The notes: a model not told the origin generated them from the sequence alone. Numbered from the stretch's first letter, positions 1-13,730 are shown. The stretch: 64,000 bases of DNA from Exophiala sp. HKRS030 (GCA_023897205.1 JAHWDD010000003.1:4157665-4221664); one strand, 5' to 3'. Translations and numbers: made by a program.

Positions 1-1
1 A

Positions 2-1181
2 ACACCTATATCACCTCCCGAACCGTCTTTTCCTTCTACTGCTGCGCATACAGTTCCCGGGCCCCAAGTCTTTGGACGCTTTCCAATTGCTGCTGAAAAA
101 TTGAGCGAAACGGATCTTGACCCTTATTTTGTCAATTTTGAGTCTTCCACTCGTGAACTTGAACTCCTCCTTCAAGGTAGTATCGAGAAGGTCAATCGTC
201 GCACTCTCGAACACCTAAGTAAGCTCTCAGCCGATTTGGCCGAACTAGGAGCCAGGTACAATGGTTTCTCCCTCTCCGAACAATCCCCCACGGTAGCAGC
301 CGCCATTGAAAGGATAGGCCAGGCGGTGGACAGCACCTATATCTCCACCGAGGAGCTTTCTCTTAGCCTTGGCGCCACATTTGCGGAGCCAATGAGAGAA
401 AGTGCTCAATTTGCGGGAGTTGTGCGGAATGTTCTTCGATATCGTGTTCTAAAACGAGTGCAGCAGGAGATGACCCGAGAAGATTTGGAAAAGAAGCGGG
501 CCTTGCTCGAATCGTTGGAGCGAAGTGAGCAGGAGGCTAAGAGGATTGATGCCTACTTAGCGAGCAGCACTACAATCTCAAGCCCGCCACGCCGATCATT
601 GTCTGATGCTTCCACCCGCCATGTGCCCGAGCGGACCGTTCAGGAAGGACCAGAGGAGACAGAGTCTGTTGATTCTGACTTTCCACCAACACACGCTGAG
701 TCCCCAGGCTCACCTCAGGCTGCAGGCCAGCCGCAGTGGCAATCTCAATCGCAGGCTGGTCACAACGCACCAAGTCACAAGAAGTCTCCTAGTGGGAACT
801 TTGTGACGAACAAGATCTTTGGCAGCTTCAGACATGCCGTGAATGGGTTTGTCGATGTTGACCCTGAAAGGACCAGACGGGATCAAATTGGAAAGACAAG
901 AGAAAGTTTGATTCAGCTTGAGCAGGCTCTTGAAGTATCAGAAAAAGACGTCAAAGACGCCACACAGGGAGTTATGAGAGACCTGAAAAGGTTTCAGAAG
1001 GAGAAAGAGGACGACCTACAAAGATACATGGTAAGTGAAGAGGCTCAATTATGTTTGTTCTCAAACTAATCTTTGATCGGCATAGATATCCTACGCTAGG
1101 TGCCATATCGAATGGGCTCGAAAGAACTTAGAGACCTGGTCTGAGGCTCATGAGGAAGTGGATAAGATTGTGGCCAGATGA
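2..1181 (+). CDS. snx41: Sorting nexin Snx41/Atg20-type, 5' partial
   Basis: The C-terminal 374 residues of a PX-BAR sorting nexin. The frame is already open at base 2, so the start and the PX domain lie upstream of the window. The visible part is a helical BAR-like region, a Ser/Pro-rich linker (about residues 180-265 of the visible part) and a conserved tail with FGSFRHAVNGFVDVDPERTR. One intron, 1031-1085 (GTAAGT...ATAG), joins RYM to ISYARCHIEWARKNLETW, and the stop is at 1179-1181. Family knowledge: Snx41 and Atg20 bind endosomal phosphatidylinositol-3-phosphate with Snx4 and act in retrieval to the Golgi and in selective autophagy. The tail and spacing match fungal Snx41; Atg20 is the close alternative name. 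Confidence 0.85.
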
Positions 1182-1869
1182 AACCAGGGCTGGTGAAGGG
1201 CAACCAAGCATCGACGAACATGAGGTATCCGTAATTGGTGTTCTCTTCATTTCAAATTGTGTGGGTGACGGTGATTGTGTAGCTGCATATCCTAATATCT
1301 GATTGCTCAATTCGCAGCAATGCAAGCCGCTGTGGCCAACAGCACCTACGTTTAACTGTTGGTAGAGCCTAAGAATCCCCATCGGCCCCTCGACTGGGTG
1401 AGGGCGGGGGTCTTTTTTCTGCCTTAAAACACACCCACTAATCTTCGTGACAAAGCTCGCCACAAGGACGTGCAACCAGTTCCGTTTGCATTGGGCCGTC
1501 ACCACATGAAGAGGTGACTGTCAATGCTACCACGACTCATCGCAGTTACTGTTGCCTTCACCTTGACTGACGTACATATGATCCTCGAATAAATGTGGTT
1601 CTAGTTGCCGTTTCTGAGGCTGTCTGCAGAGTAAACTGTGATTCATTGTTGGAGGGATTGGACTGGAACTGCCTCTCCAAAACCACGGCTCTCAGAACCC
1701 GTCTTTTTTTAGCCCATTGTGCCTTCCTGGCGAGCCTCATTGCCTCTTCTCGCCGCAGTCCAGACATACTCCGGATTTTTCATCTTCCTTCCCATCATCC
1801 ACACGACAATCTATGGTCCTGGCATAGAGTAAATAATTTATTATCATTCTGAAATCGCCCATCCGGGAT
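1182..1869. other. Intergenic, Snx41 to Ubp12
   Basis: About 690 bp. It holds the 3' region of the sorting nexin and the promoter of the deubiquitinase. I see no convincing gene in it. Confidence 0.6.
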
Positions 1870-4800
1870 ATGCCCGCTTCCCAAAAACAACCTCATCTTT
1901 CACAATCCAAGGATGATTTAAACCGACCCTTACGTTCCGCATCCCCAGCCATAAAGCGACCCGCCTCTGATATGGGAGCTCAAGAGCGAGAGCACTACAA
2001 TAGCGACGTCGACATGGGCGACAACGACACTCCCGCCCCGCCGTCGACTGACGCGCAACCCAGCCCCGACACAAAAGCAAAACAACAAGACACGGGACAA
2101 AGACATCGAGAAAAGTCTTTCACTGACTCCCTCAAACACCACAGCGATCCTAAAACGCTCCAACAAAACGTTCCATCTGATAACAGTTCGAATTCTGCTC
2201 CTGACTCCCTTATTCCGAGCCCCTCCAACCAATCGACCGCTGCGACTTCGCTCAACAACGATATCTACGCCGTGCCTCCCACCACTTTCCTCGTTCCTAG
2301 CCTGGACCACCAGGTGACCAAGATTACACAGTTACTCCAGACAGAACCCCAGGAAGGCGATAAAGGCTATCTCGTGTCCCAGAAGTGGATATTTCGTGTT
2401 CAGGCGCGCAGTTCCTTCGCAAGTGAACTTGCAAATATTCCAAAATCTGCCACTGAGGGAGAAATCGGTCCAGTTGATAATTCAGATCTTGCCCTTGTCA
2501 TCGAGGATTCCGGAAAACTCTTGGACGAAGCCGGAGAGCCATACGTTGCTCTCCGTCCTGGTTTGGCTCTGGGCGAGGACTACCAGATCTTCTCCCAGGA
2601 AGCTTGGGACCTTGTCATCTCATGGTACGGATTGGCCAAAGACTCTCCCATCCTCACTCGATACGCGCACGATTCCCAAGCAGATGGTGCAGAGATTGCC
2701 AACGTCCAATTCGAGATCAGCCCTCCGATATTCTCCTTCCTCAAGTTACCAAGTGAATACACTACCCAGACGCAACGTGAAGCTAATCTACCTCCGCCTC
2801 GGCTCGTTGCGAGTAGGAAAAAGCCCTTTATGCAATGGCTGAGAGAAGGAAAGCAATTGCTGAATATTGACATGAATACAAAAGTCAGAGTCTGGAGAAT
2901 TCTCGGAGGTCTTAAAAAGTCCGGTGGTACCAACCTCACCCCTGCTGCCTCAAGAAGTGCCTCTCCTGCTCCAGGAGCAGAAATTGTGGCCAGTGCAGGA
3001 GACAAGATGCTTCTCGACGTTAACACCTTCATCTCCCTACAACCCGGCGAGCATCGTGAAGACCTCAAGGTGAACGATGAGACTGCCAATCCAAAATACA
3101 ATGGCCGTATCACTTTGGGTACCGTCGGACTTGGCAGGGACGAGGTCATTTGCCTGGAAGAGCAAAAATCGGGTAAAGACGAATGGCCAAGCGAGAGCTC
3201 CAAACTCAGCATTAAAGGTCTCAAAACAGCTGCAAAAAATCTGACTCCAAGTGGACGATCGAGTCCTGCCCCTGGTGGCATGGTAACCCGAGGCAGATCC
3301 AAACAAGCCACTCGTCCTCGAGGCATCACGGGCCTAAGCAATCTCGGCAACACCTGCTATATGAATTCCGCCCTCCAATGTATCCGTAGTGTCAAGGAAC
3401 TCACTGACTACTTTCTGTTCGATGCATGGAAGAACGATCTCAATACCAGCAATCCATTGGGCCACAAAGGGGAAGTTGCAAAAGCATATTCCACCTTATT
3501 ACATCAGATATACAACGAGAACTCCACCTCGACCAACCCTGGTAGATTCAAGGCGACAATTGGCCGTTGTGGACCCAGTTTTGCAGGATATCAGCAACAA
3601 GACTCGCAGGAATTTTTGCTCTTCTTGCTCGACGGCTTACAAGAGGATCTCAACAGAGTTCTCGTCAAGCCTTATCATCCGAACCCTGATTCGACTGATG
3701 AAATGGTACAGGATCATGCTGCGCTCAAAGCATTTGCGGACAAGAATTGGGAAATCTTCAAGGCAAGAAATGATTCTGTAATAACAGACCTTTTTGCTGG
3801 CATGTACAAATCAACATTGACATGCCCCGTATGCTCCAAGGTTAGCATCATTTTTGATCCGTTCAACAACTTGACTTTGCAGCTGCCAATCGAGAATACT
3901 TGGGCAAAAGAAGTCCTGTATTTCCCTCTTCGGAAGAGACCCTATCGCATAGATGTCGATATAGACAAGCACTCCAGCATCGCGGCTTTGAAGGATTTTG
4001 TTTCCGTCCGCACACATGCCGATCCGCAACGATTGTTAGTGGCTGAATCCTACAAGAACAAGATTTTCAAAATCTTCGACAACAATACCATTATTTCCGA
4101 GGCGAATATCCAACCGACCGAGATAATATGTGTCTACGAACTGAACTCTATACCTACGAATTACAACCCTAATAAGGTTAAGAGATATTCCTTGTACACG
4201 GTCCGTGATCCCGAGGATGATCTGGTTGAGGAAGATTCGCCGGAGGCCGACCATCTACTGGTTCCCATGTACAATCGCCTTGCCAAAAATTCCACGTCAC
4301 GCTTAGGCAGCAAGCAGTTCTTCGCCCAACCTACCTACGTAGTCCTCAGTCGAGCAGATCGCGCTTCTTACGATGGTGTACTGAAAAAGGTGCTTGGAAA
4401 TGTTGCCGGTATGACGACGCGAGATATCTTGTCTGAATTTGATAACGCAAGTAGTGAGGAAGAGGTACCTACGCCTGAGGACTCGGATACCGTGATCATG
4501 ACTGATGATGCGTCCAATTCTGATTCGAACCCAACGATTGCAGCTTCGGTGCAGGGCGAGGATGGCCTTGTAGACGTGTCGATGCGTGATGCAAGCCAGG
4601 CTCCTGAACCATCTCCCCAGACCACGGTGTCAACCGCCGATTCGGTACTCCAACCTGACACGAATGTCCCTCAAATCCTGAGGAGCCTATTTACGATCAA
4701 TGTTGCCTCAACTGGCGAAGGTATACCAACCGGATGGAGCCAAATAACTGAATCACACGAATATGATAACATCGTTGGTCGCATCCCCAAACCTGTATCT

Positions 4801-6524
4801 CGCAGACCAGCAAAGTCGAATGGATCTCTCGGCGTTATCAATGGAGATGCTGATAGCTCCACTAGCGAAGATGAGCTTGCTGGCGACATTGAACATGACG
4901 AAAACTTGGTTTCCAGCGATGAAGACCATTTTGATGCCAATCCTACTACGACCCAGATCGAGCACGAGCCTTCGGATGACGAATCAGCGTTTCACAGTGC
5001 TGTTAAGAGCCGGAATCCCAAGTCCAAGAAGGGCAAACGACAACAGAAGAGAGCCATACAGAATGACAAGAAACGTGCCCAGCGTCGCACACCTCCTCCA
5101 CCCCCTCAACCCCAGCCAAAAGCCGAAGGTACTTCATTGATTCGTCCAGGTGAATGTATTATACTTGACTGGAACCAGGACGCCTATGATGCTCTCTTCA
5201 GCGGCACAGAAGACGACGCAGGAGACTTCCACGGTGCACCAACCTGGAAAAGCGTCTCTCTTTTCCAGGACGAAGAGCTGATAGCTAAGCGTGCATTACG
5301 ATCAAGTCGGAGGAAAAACGGAGTCACTCTGGATGACTGCTTGGCCGAATTTGGTAAGGCGGAAGTATTGTCAGAACAAAACTCGTGGTATTGCCCTCGT
5401 TGTAAAGAACATCGTCGTGCCGAGAAGACATACGAGCTGTGGAAGGTGCCTGATATTCTTGTCATGCACTTGAAGCGTTTCAGTTCCAACAGAAATTTCC
5501 GAGATAAGCTTGAAGTCAGAGTCGACTATCCCATCGAAGGTCTCGATCTCACCAACATGGTCAGAGACCACGAACCAGGCAAGAGTCTGATCTATGATCT
5601 TATAGCCGTGGACAATCATTATGGTGGCCTTGGTGGCGGGCACTACACTGCTTACGCAAAGAACATTGCTAATGGCACATGGTATGAATACAACGGTAGG
5701 TTTCTAGTTGTTTTGGTCAGATGTAACCTATACTGATCTTGTCAGACTCGCACGTTTCTCCTCGCCAAGATCCTCGACAAGTAGTGACCAACGCCGCCTA
5801 CTTGCTTTTCTACCGCCGGCGTGAGACGCCGCCTGACCACCCTTTAGGTGGTCCGCAGATCGAGGCACTATATGCAAAACACGAGGCGGAAGTAGACTCT
5901 GAAAACCCGCAAGAATCACGCGAATCCTCCCCAGGGACGGGGGAAGGTCGGCGTCTCGGCGACTCCTCCCACAATGGTTCGCCGAGCGCTTTTCAAGCCG
6001 TTCAAGGTCACCGCGTGGGAGCGGGTGGCTCGGCACAGGAAGAAAGTCGGGATCGCGGTCTACTAGCAGGAACCGGAAGTCCGGTGAGATTGAGCGCAAC
6101 GGCGCTCCATGATGATCCACCACTTTACAGTGAAATGCGATTGGATGATGCCGATGAAGCCATAAATATGGATTACGAGCCTTCAACACAACAAGAGAGC
6201 TCTTTGCCTTGGGAACAGAATGCTGGCTGGGGATTTGACCAGATCAACAACCAGCATAGGTTGCCACAGCCTTCAGAGGACGGCATCCTTGGCGACCATA
6301 ACTCAAACGACAGTACACGAGTAGAGGGAGATGCTGCGAGTCCATCGGATAGCCTTTTGATGGATAACGACAGTGACCTGCATAACATGATTTACAGTGA
6401 ACCCGACTATGGTAGCCGGAGTTTGAGGGAGAGTGCACCACCGCCCGAGATTTCGAGTGGCTCGATCGACGATGAGGATGATTTGCCAGTCATGGAGTTA
6501 AAGGCGGACCCCCAGCTGCCGTAG
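1870..6524 (+). CDS. ubp12: Ubiquitin carboxyl-terminal hydrolase, Ubp12/USP15 type
   Basis: Cysteine protease that removes ubiquitin from proteins. Two exons, 1870-5695 and 5746-6524, encode 1,534 residues. The 50 bp intron restores WYEYNDSHVS, which carries the catalytic Asp. A disordered N-terminus is followed by a DUSP domain (about 150-258). The USP domain starts with the Cys box GLSNLGNTCYMNSALQC (Cys496) and ends with GGLGGGHYTAYAKN (His1258) and Asp1276. Two CxxC pairs (652/655 and 1175/1178) form the zinc ribbon typical of USPs. A long acidic, low-complexity insertion, with a basic KKGKRQQKR stretch, splits the catalytic domain, as in Ubp12/USP4/USP15 proteins. The C-terminal 240 residues are acidic and disordered. 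Both exons read without breaks. The ATG at 1870 is the first in frame. Confidence 0.93.
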
Positions 6525-7327
6525 GAAGAGACAAGTCTTTCTTGGAGAGCCAGCTCTAGGCCATGCCGTGTGGGCTCTTGGCTGTGGCAGGGAGCTCGCT
6601 GGACGTGTTACGAGGGAAGAAACATCAGTATGCCTCTACGCATGGTTTATGTGTGTTGAGATTCGATGACATGAATTGAATCGGCCAAGGCGGCTCCTAC
6701 CAATCCATATTTCTGGAGAAGAACGAAAAGACGTTTTAGACACAGGAGCAGAGTCATTGCTGGCTGCTTCGCCTCGATTATCATTGTAGCGAGGACATTA
6801 TTCCCACTGCATGAAACTAGTTGTTGTAGTACCGTCCAGGAACTCTTTGATCTGTCATAACTCCCCTTGATCTCGTCTCCCAACTTGTTCTCTGCAAGGT
6901 CCAGGTACTATTGCCAGGACAACAACCGAACTCTTGTAGATATAAGCCAGGTGAGTCCGGCGCGTTCGAGTCGACGCACTTATGTACATATTGTATTAAG
7001 CGAAAGGCCTGTGAGGCTGTCAAGTTAAGAATACCCCTGCAAACATCCTAACTATGTAAGTTAGTTCGTCACTCAATCTACGGAGTACCCCTCACGCGGA
7101 TACCGCACATCTGTGGCCCTTGTGGCTCTGTGGGTGAGGATTGGGTCTTGGCGAGTAAATGGTCGCGTTCTCCAGCTTTTTCCTGATCAATGTGTCGTGT
7201 AGTTTGCGATCACGTCCCGAGTTATTCCAACGACGCCTGATGAATGCGCCTCCAACAAGATAGCCCACTTTCATATTGATTTTTCCTTTCGGTCCCTCTA
7301 CGAAGGCTGAGACTTCTCTCGGCCACC
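6525..7327. other. Intergenic, Ubp12 to Arp4
   Basis: About 800 bp with no supported gene. It contains one copy of the recurrent 9-mer TACGGAGTA (7079-7087). Confidence 0.6.
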
Positions 7328-7416
7328 ATGGCGACAACACTAACGTCTCGAGACGAACCAAAGCAGGCTGAGTACGCTGGAGGTAAATTCGATTCTCGTT
7401 CTTTGCCTTGCTTTTA

Positions 7417-7467
<51 letters not shown>

Positions 7468-8882
7468 TGGAAACCCACTACTGACTTGGACAAACAAACT
7501 CTGCAGACGAGGTATCCGCTCTTGTTCTCGACCCCGGCTACTCAAGTACACGCGCCGGATTCGCTGGCGAGGATACGCCCAAATCGATCGTCCCTACATT
7601 CTACGCCTCGACGGCGACACAACGCCTCTTCGGCGACCATGTCATCGATGTCCCTCGCGAAGACGTCGAGATCAAGAACCCAATTGGCCGGGACGGAATC
7701 GTGGAAGATTGGGACGCGGCCGAAGCGTTGTGGAAATACAGCTTTGCCCATAAACTCACGGGGGTGCGACCCAACAACGCTCTACAGGAATGGCTGAACG
7801 ATAATTCAAAGGTGCCAGATTTACAAAAGGCCATGGCGGATGCTGTCAATACCGAGAGGTGTTTGGAGGATCATCCTTTGTTCATGACTGAGCCGAGTTG
7901 GAACACGCCCAAGAGTCGCGAGAAGGCGGCTGAGATCGCGTTGGAGAGTTGGGCCAGTCCGGCGTTCTATTTGGGAAGGGCTGGGGTGATGGGTGCGTTT
8001 GCCGTGGGGAAGAGCTCTGCACTTGTGGTGGACTTCGGCGCCAGTCAAGTCAGTGTGACGCCGGTGCATGATGGAATGGTATTGAAGAAGGGCGTCACCA
8101 AGAGCAACATTGGAGGCAACTTTTTGTCAAGTCAGGTCCGGAGTATGCTGGCCGCGAACGAGGGCGGGCCCATTACTATCACACCGCATTATTTGGTCCA
8201 GAGCAAACAGCCCGTGGATGCAGGCCAACCTGCGAACGTGGTACTCAAAACCATGCCAGACGGGTTTAAAGTTCCCCGACCATCCTTCAGACGGTATCAG
8301 GAGGAGAAGGTGGTTTTGGAATATAAGGAGATTGCGCTACAGGCATGGACAAATCCCAACGTGGCGTTCCGAGGACAAGGCGAAGCCATGACCAAGGACT
8401 CGCCACAGTTTGCACAGCCGTTTGAATTTCCCGACGGCTACAACCAAACCTTTTCAACGGAACGATTCCGTATCGTCGAATCTATCTTCGACCCTCAGGC
8501 TTACTACACTCCTCCACCATCTTCGGATGACGCATCGCAATATCCGGCACCGGATGCACAAACTTCGCTCCCTGGAATCATCCGTGCCAGTCTCAGCCAG
8601 GTGGATGTGGATATCCGACCATTGCTACTAGGCAATGTGGTGGTGACGGGAGCCAGCTCCTTGATCCGCGGATTGCCCGACCGTCTCCAGCTGGAACTCA
8701 CCAAGATGTACCCAAGCGCCAGGGTCAAAATCCAAGCCAGCGGTCTGAGCGTGGAGAGAAAATTTGGCGCCTGGATTGGAGGTAGCATCGTGTCTAGTCT
8801 AGGCACGTTTCACCAGATGTGGATATCCAAGAAGGAGTACGACGAGCATGGCGCCAGCATAGTTGAGAAGAGATGCAAATGA
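7328..8882 (+). CDS. arp4: Actin-related protein 4 (Arp4)
   Basis: Nuclear actin-related protein of 476 residues. Family knowledge: Arp4 is shared by the NuA4 histone acetyltransferase and the SWR1 and INO80 remodellers. Exon 1 (7328-7382) and exon 2 (7507-8882) join in GDEVSALVLDPGYSS, the conserved Arp4 phosphate-1 region, continuing STRAGFAGEDTPKSIVPTFY. Further actin-fold motifs are VVDFGASQVSVTPVHDG, VVTGASSLIRGLPDRL and ERKFGAWIGGSIVSSLGTF. The start codon sits in a good context (CACCATGG). The 124 bp intron is unusual: a third of it is a perfect (CA)21 tract. The reading frame is intact. Confidence 0.93.
7418..7459. repeat. (CA)21 microsatellite in the Arp4 intron
   Basis: Uninterrupted CA dinucleotide repeat of 21 units inside the only Arp4 intron, 35 bp after the donor site. 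Confidence 0.95.
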
Positions 8883-9562
8883 GCCAGTCTCCGGCCTCAT
8901 GGTCAATGGGGGCTTGCGTTCAGCAGGAAAATCGTTGTCCAGACTTGGCAACTGGGTCGATTCGATGTTGGGTCGAGTCAATCGGATTGTCTACGCAAAG
9001 GTACCCACCAAATGTGCCCGTTGACCGCCGAAACCTAGACTCTGGAAAGTTTCGTACAGGATAGCCTGCTTTCGAGCAGATTCGGGACAAGGTGCAGAGA
9101 TAGAAGACCAGAAGGCAGGCGCGAAAGGGCCGTGTGTTGGCGCTATGACCGCTCTTTTGTCCAAGCGTTTGGTCTCCTCATCTTTCCGTTGGCAGCTTCA
9201 CCTTGATTCGAACGCGTTTTGCACCACACAACAGGACGTGCGGGATGAAGCGACTTGAAGAAAAAAACACGCAGGGCTTGTGCATTCCGACTGGCAAGGC
9301 TCCACAGTGCGCGTGGGTGCCTGTCTTAAGTCTATGTCTGTGTATGTCGCCAGCAATCGAGCATTGCCGATTTCGGGAAGAAGAGGAATTTTGCAATCCA
9401 AACCACGCTTGGTCGTCGCGGAATATGCCATGTCCCCCACCCCGTCTACGTCTACATGACAGATTAGCTAGGATGCAAAGAACAGGAAATCCTTGCAGGG
9501 ACGACTACTTTACTGCACATGTGAAGTGTTTTTTGGTATGTGATTTCGACACGAGAGTAGTC

Positions 9563-9582
9563 GTAGGTAGGTAGGTAGGTAG
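9563..9582. repeat. (GTAG)5 tetranucleotide repeat
   Basis: Five perfect GTAG units in the gene-poor region. Confidence 0.9.
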
Positions 9583-9730
9583 GGAATAGTCACCCGAGTA
9601 TCTATCTAACCTCAGGAGTTGTATCCACAGAGTGGGCAAGGGGATCAGTGTGCATTTTGTGGTAATAAGCCACGTACCATCGTATCTACGGAGCAGGCAT
9701 GTACAGTAGGCCAAACGGGGGGATTTGCAG

Positions 9731-9750
9731 CCAGCCAGCCAGCCAGCCAG
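9731..9750. repeat. (CCAG)5 tetranucleotide repeat
   Basis: Five perfect CCAG units, about 150 bp after the GTAG repeat. Confidence 0.9.
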
Positions 9751-10136
9751 CCTACAAGTACATAGGTACGTAGGAAGGAAGCAAGGAGAAGATGCCGCAT
9801 AGAACGTGGGACCGGCCTGGCGTGATGATCGACCGGATCAAGTGAATATTGTTCCTGGCCCCCGTCGCAGCTTCTAAAAACTGACGTATTCTTGTCGAGT
9901 CGGCTTCCCGTCCGGTGTACCTTGATGGGGTCCTTGAGTGGTCCTTCAACGGGGTCTACCGGGTAGTGGAAACTTGGGCGGAAAGGGATAGAAAAATAAA
10001 AATGGAGGGTGGGGTGGTGTATTAGGTACTCCTATCGGTCTCGCGAGTCTGTCTTTGAAGTTTGCCGTTAGATGCCTAGCTTCCCCCCACTCGCGAGTGT
10101 TGTCTTCTGTTCCCACAGTTCCTTGAGTGAAGAATT

Positions 10137-10156
10137 GGTTGGTTGGTTGGTTGGTT
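10137..10156. repeat. (GGTT)5 tetranucleotide repeat
   Basis: Five perfect GGTT units followed by GGTGGG. Confidence 0.9.
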
Positions 10157-11950
10157 GGTGGGATTTTGTGTTCCAGCAAAAGTCAAAATCGAGCACGGAG
10201 CCTCGTGGGATGCATTTTTCGTGGTTCAAATACTTCCGTACATAGACCGAGCCTACCAAGGTATGTAACTCAGTAAGTTAGTAGGTAGTCGACTCGTTAG
10301 TGGATAGAGTGCGGGAATACTGAGGACTGGGTTTCTGGTTTACTTGACTGCCAGTCTCCCGCTATGTACAGGCTATGACATGTATGCATACGGACAGAGT
10401 ACACAAAGTGGTGCACGAGGGATGTCATGCCATCATCGCGCCATTCAATCAGATGAAGTTGCTCGGATGGAATGTCCCATGTCTATTGCGTACATGCTCG
10501 GCTCCCTTTTGATGACTTTGACGCCTGGCGACCGAGTAGCTGCCTAGGTGTCTGGGTCGCACGATTATACACGCACAGATAGAGGAAGAGAGAGACAATC
10601 ACACACAACAAAGAGGGTCCGGACGTATGCAGCACTATCCCGCGAAGGCGGCGACATTTGGATTTCTACACAGGGTCAAATCGTTTGGGTTGTGGCAGTT
10701 CATCAGGCATCTATGTAGAGATGGCATGTCGTGCAAACAAGCCGCCATCTGACAGGCCAACGGTGTTTTAGAGCGTTTGGGCATTTGGACATGTGTGAAG
10801 CGTGAGAGAAATGGGTATACTCCGTGTCGTGAGAGGGGAGGAGGGGCTGACTAGTTACTGTAGGCATTCTCATCTCGATTTGGTTGAATCTGACTACGGA
10901 GTGTCCGCACTTGAAACCAGTGTTTGTGCGTCGTAAGACGAGTAAAGTCGAGTAAAGTCGAGTGGGGGCGAGGAAATTGAATTCCTGTCTTTGAACGGCA
11001 GTCGGAACGAACGGGTCTTTGGAACAAACGGCTTTGTGCGGTAACTACCTACATATGGAGTAGTTCACGGCCGCGGAGCAGATGGATCATGGAGCCCACT
11101 AACTTAGGGCTTGGTTTGGCCTGGCCTGGCCGTTGAATCAAACACGAGGACGATATCAATGAAGAATTGCCCGTTTTGGCGGATTGACTGAGGGAGAGGC
11201 GATTGTATCATCTATCACGTGAACTAAGTACGAGTAAACGGAGTTAAAAAAAGGACGGGTCCATGTTCTCTTCGATGGATAGTCACTAGTTAGTGGCTTG
11301 ACCAGTCCAGGGATGTTGGAACTCGAGAGTCGAAAGTCGAGAATCGAGATCGAAGTCGTGTTCGCGTGCATATACGTACATACGTTGACCGACAAACGAT
11401 GGTGCTCAAATGGTGGACAATTTGTCATCTGAACAAGTTTACTCTACAGGATTTGCACTGAACTGGTTAATGGAATCATGTCAGTACGCCGGGAATGTCC
11501 CATCCTTATGTTCGGGATTCGTCAGGGCATGAACGGGGGTTTCGAGCGAGACCACGGGTAGAGTCGTAGTTAGAGCATGGAGTAACAGTATCAAGACATG
11601 GGCTATCTATAGGTCGATGGTCTGATATCTGAGACTGTAGCACAGGGTTTGAGGACCGCGGCTGGACCGTTTTGAGTCGAGTGAGGGATCACAGGATGAA
11701 GATTGGTCACTGATCAAGTGTAGATTGTAGATAACATCGCAGAGAGTGGATAGATTGTAGATACCGTCTACCTATACCTACGGAGTAGGTAGTGAATGAA
11801 CCAATGGAGTGGCAAAGGGCTTGAGGGTATCATTATGCACTGCGAGGCTAGCTTTGCGCCGGCGGCCTCGGAGTGCATCTCGCTTGCTTGAACGAGGATA
11901 TCACTGTTGAAAGTCGAGTACGAGTGTGGCGGTCCGTTGAAGAAGACGGT

Positions 11951-11978
11951 CCTGGCTCCTGGCTCCTGGCTCCTGGCT
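11951..11978. repeat. 4 x 7-bp tandem repeat (CCTGGCT)
   Basis: Four consecutive CCTGGCT units. Confidence 0.9.
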
Positions 11979-12815
11979 CTTGATACGCACGTTGGTAGAC
12001 AACTTTGGGACTGGTGAGCTGACTCGTATACGTCGGGATAATGGTGCAAATTGGTAAAGGGCGATGGCGGTGTGAGGGTTGTTGTGAGGGATCGACGATA
12101 CACGATCTGATTACAGGATTGATTGTTCTATTCTTAAGTCAAGTCAATAGGAGGTTGAAGTGGCCTGGAGGGCTCAGAGCACTACTGCAAGCTTCTTGGC
12201 TATGGGCTATGGTAGATATATGGTTATTGGTTACCAACCTAGGTAGGTTTTAGGCACCTTGGGCAGACACTCGGTAGGTACTCGTGGTACTGTACGTTCC
12301 GATTGTCTGCTGTACGAGCAGTTGTGTAAACTTATTCTGTCGTAGGGAGTAGACTGGTGAGCCAGAACACTCGCTAGCCAACGACTAACAAAGTCCTCGC
12401 ACGTCGTTCAGTAGCTTGTTGCATAGAAAGGCACACTAACTAATTCCAGTGCCAGTGCCAGTCCCTATCGAACCAGTGGTACGCCCAAGACCGAGAGACT
12501 AACCCAACTAATAACTAGTTAGAATAACTAGTTAGCGGCCGAGGCCAGATACTCGTAGTGCTCGTATCAACAATCTCAATCGACGCGGGAGAAGGCGCGG
12601 TTGAACGGGTCAAAGGTCCGAGTCAACGCCATCATGGTGTGATGTTCCCATTCATTGCTCGATGCATGATTCACAGAACCCAGCACACCCAGATGTGTTC
12701 ACAAATATGGGTGATCAGCATGGGCCTCGGGTGATTATCAACTCGATCGTGGTCTGAAGATTGGTAGCTGGGCACCCAGGTAAGGAGCCTGCAGGTCAAC
12801 AATATAGTATTCCTC

Positions 12816-12845
12816 GCCAGGCCACGCCAGGCCACGCCAGGCCAG
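12816..12845. repeat. 10-bp tandem repeat (GCCAGGCCAC)
   Basis: Nearly three copies of a GCCAGGCCAC unit. Confidence 0.85.
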
Positions 12846-12942
12846 GGTGGTAGCACCTCTCTCTAAGCACGTTGATGCAGATCAGATGACTGAGGCGAAG
12901 AAAAAACTTGGACGAAATCTAAGCTCAGCAACATGTCTCTAT

Positions 12943-12977
12943 GACAGTTGACAGTTGACACTTGACAGTTGACAATT
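12943..12977. repeat. TTGACAG-type degenerate tandem repeat
   Basis: Four to five imperfect copies of a 7-bp GACAGTT unit. Confidence 0.8.
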
Positions 12978-13671
12978 GGACCGTCAAGCATGGCCGCCTC
13001 GGTCGTCCAATTGCCTGCGACTCTAGCCCATTTTCCAAGTTAGAGGGCATGACAGAACCAGATTGTCGGGATTGAATACGAGGTCGAGGTCGAAGTCGAG
13101 GTCGAGGTGGATGTGGAGAGGGCACAGAGGGGAAAGTGTCAACCGCCACACCTCCCACCAAAAAGCTAAGGCCGCCCGAGGGAGTCTAAAGGGCCGCTGT
13201 CAGATTGTCATGCACCTAACAGGGCTGCCCGAGTAGTCCGTAGTCTTGAGTTTGGCCGTCTTCTTGCTTGGCTTGAGATGATAGGATAAGTGGGATATTG
13301 AGGATGAAGATGGTGGGGAAAAGTGGCCAGAGGGGAATCTTACAGTAACTAACAGGTAGTTGAACGTTTTCAGTCACTTAACCACGGAGCGGGTGGTTAG
13401 TCACGATTCTCGAGCCTCCAGGTGCCAATGGCGTGGGTAGCGCCAAGGTACTACTGAGTACGGAGAGTTACTACCGACAGAGTACCGAGTATGGTGTAGT
13501 TGCGAGCATAAGGTCGACAGAAGACCAAGTTGAATAGGAAGTCATGAGAGCTGGATTAGTTAAGAGTTGGCCTCGCTTGAGGAGCCCCAGGCCCGAGGGC
13601 CCTTGCCCTGACCCCTGGACATGTACACAGTCGCTGGAACCTTGAGCGGGATGAACTGCATGATTTGGCAC

Positions 13672-13730
13672 CAGTAACACGGTAACACTGTAACACTGTA
13701 ACACGGTAAGATGGTAAGTTAACACGGTAA
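13672..13730. repeat. TAACACGG/TAACACTG degenerate tandem repeat
   Basis: About six imperfect copies of an 8-9 bp unit containing GTAACAC. Confidence 0.8.

Noticed and set aside
6950..6990. GTTCGAGTC resembling a tRNA T-loop
   Set aside because: The flanking T-stem does not pair and no acceptor stem, D-arm or A/B box spacing fits.
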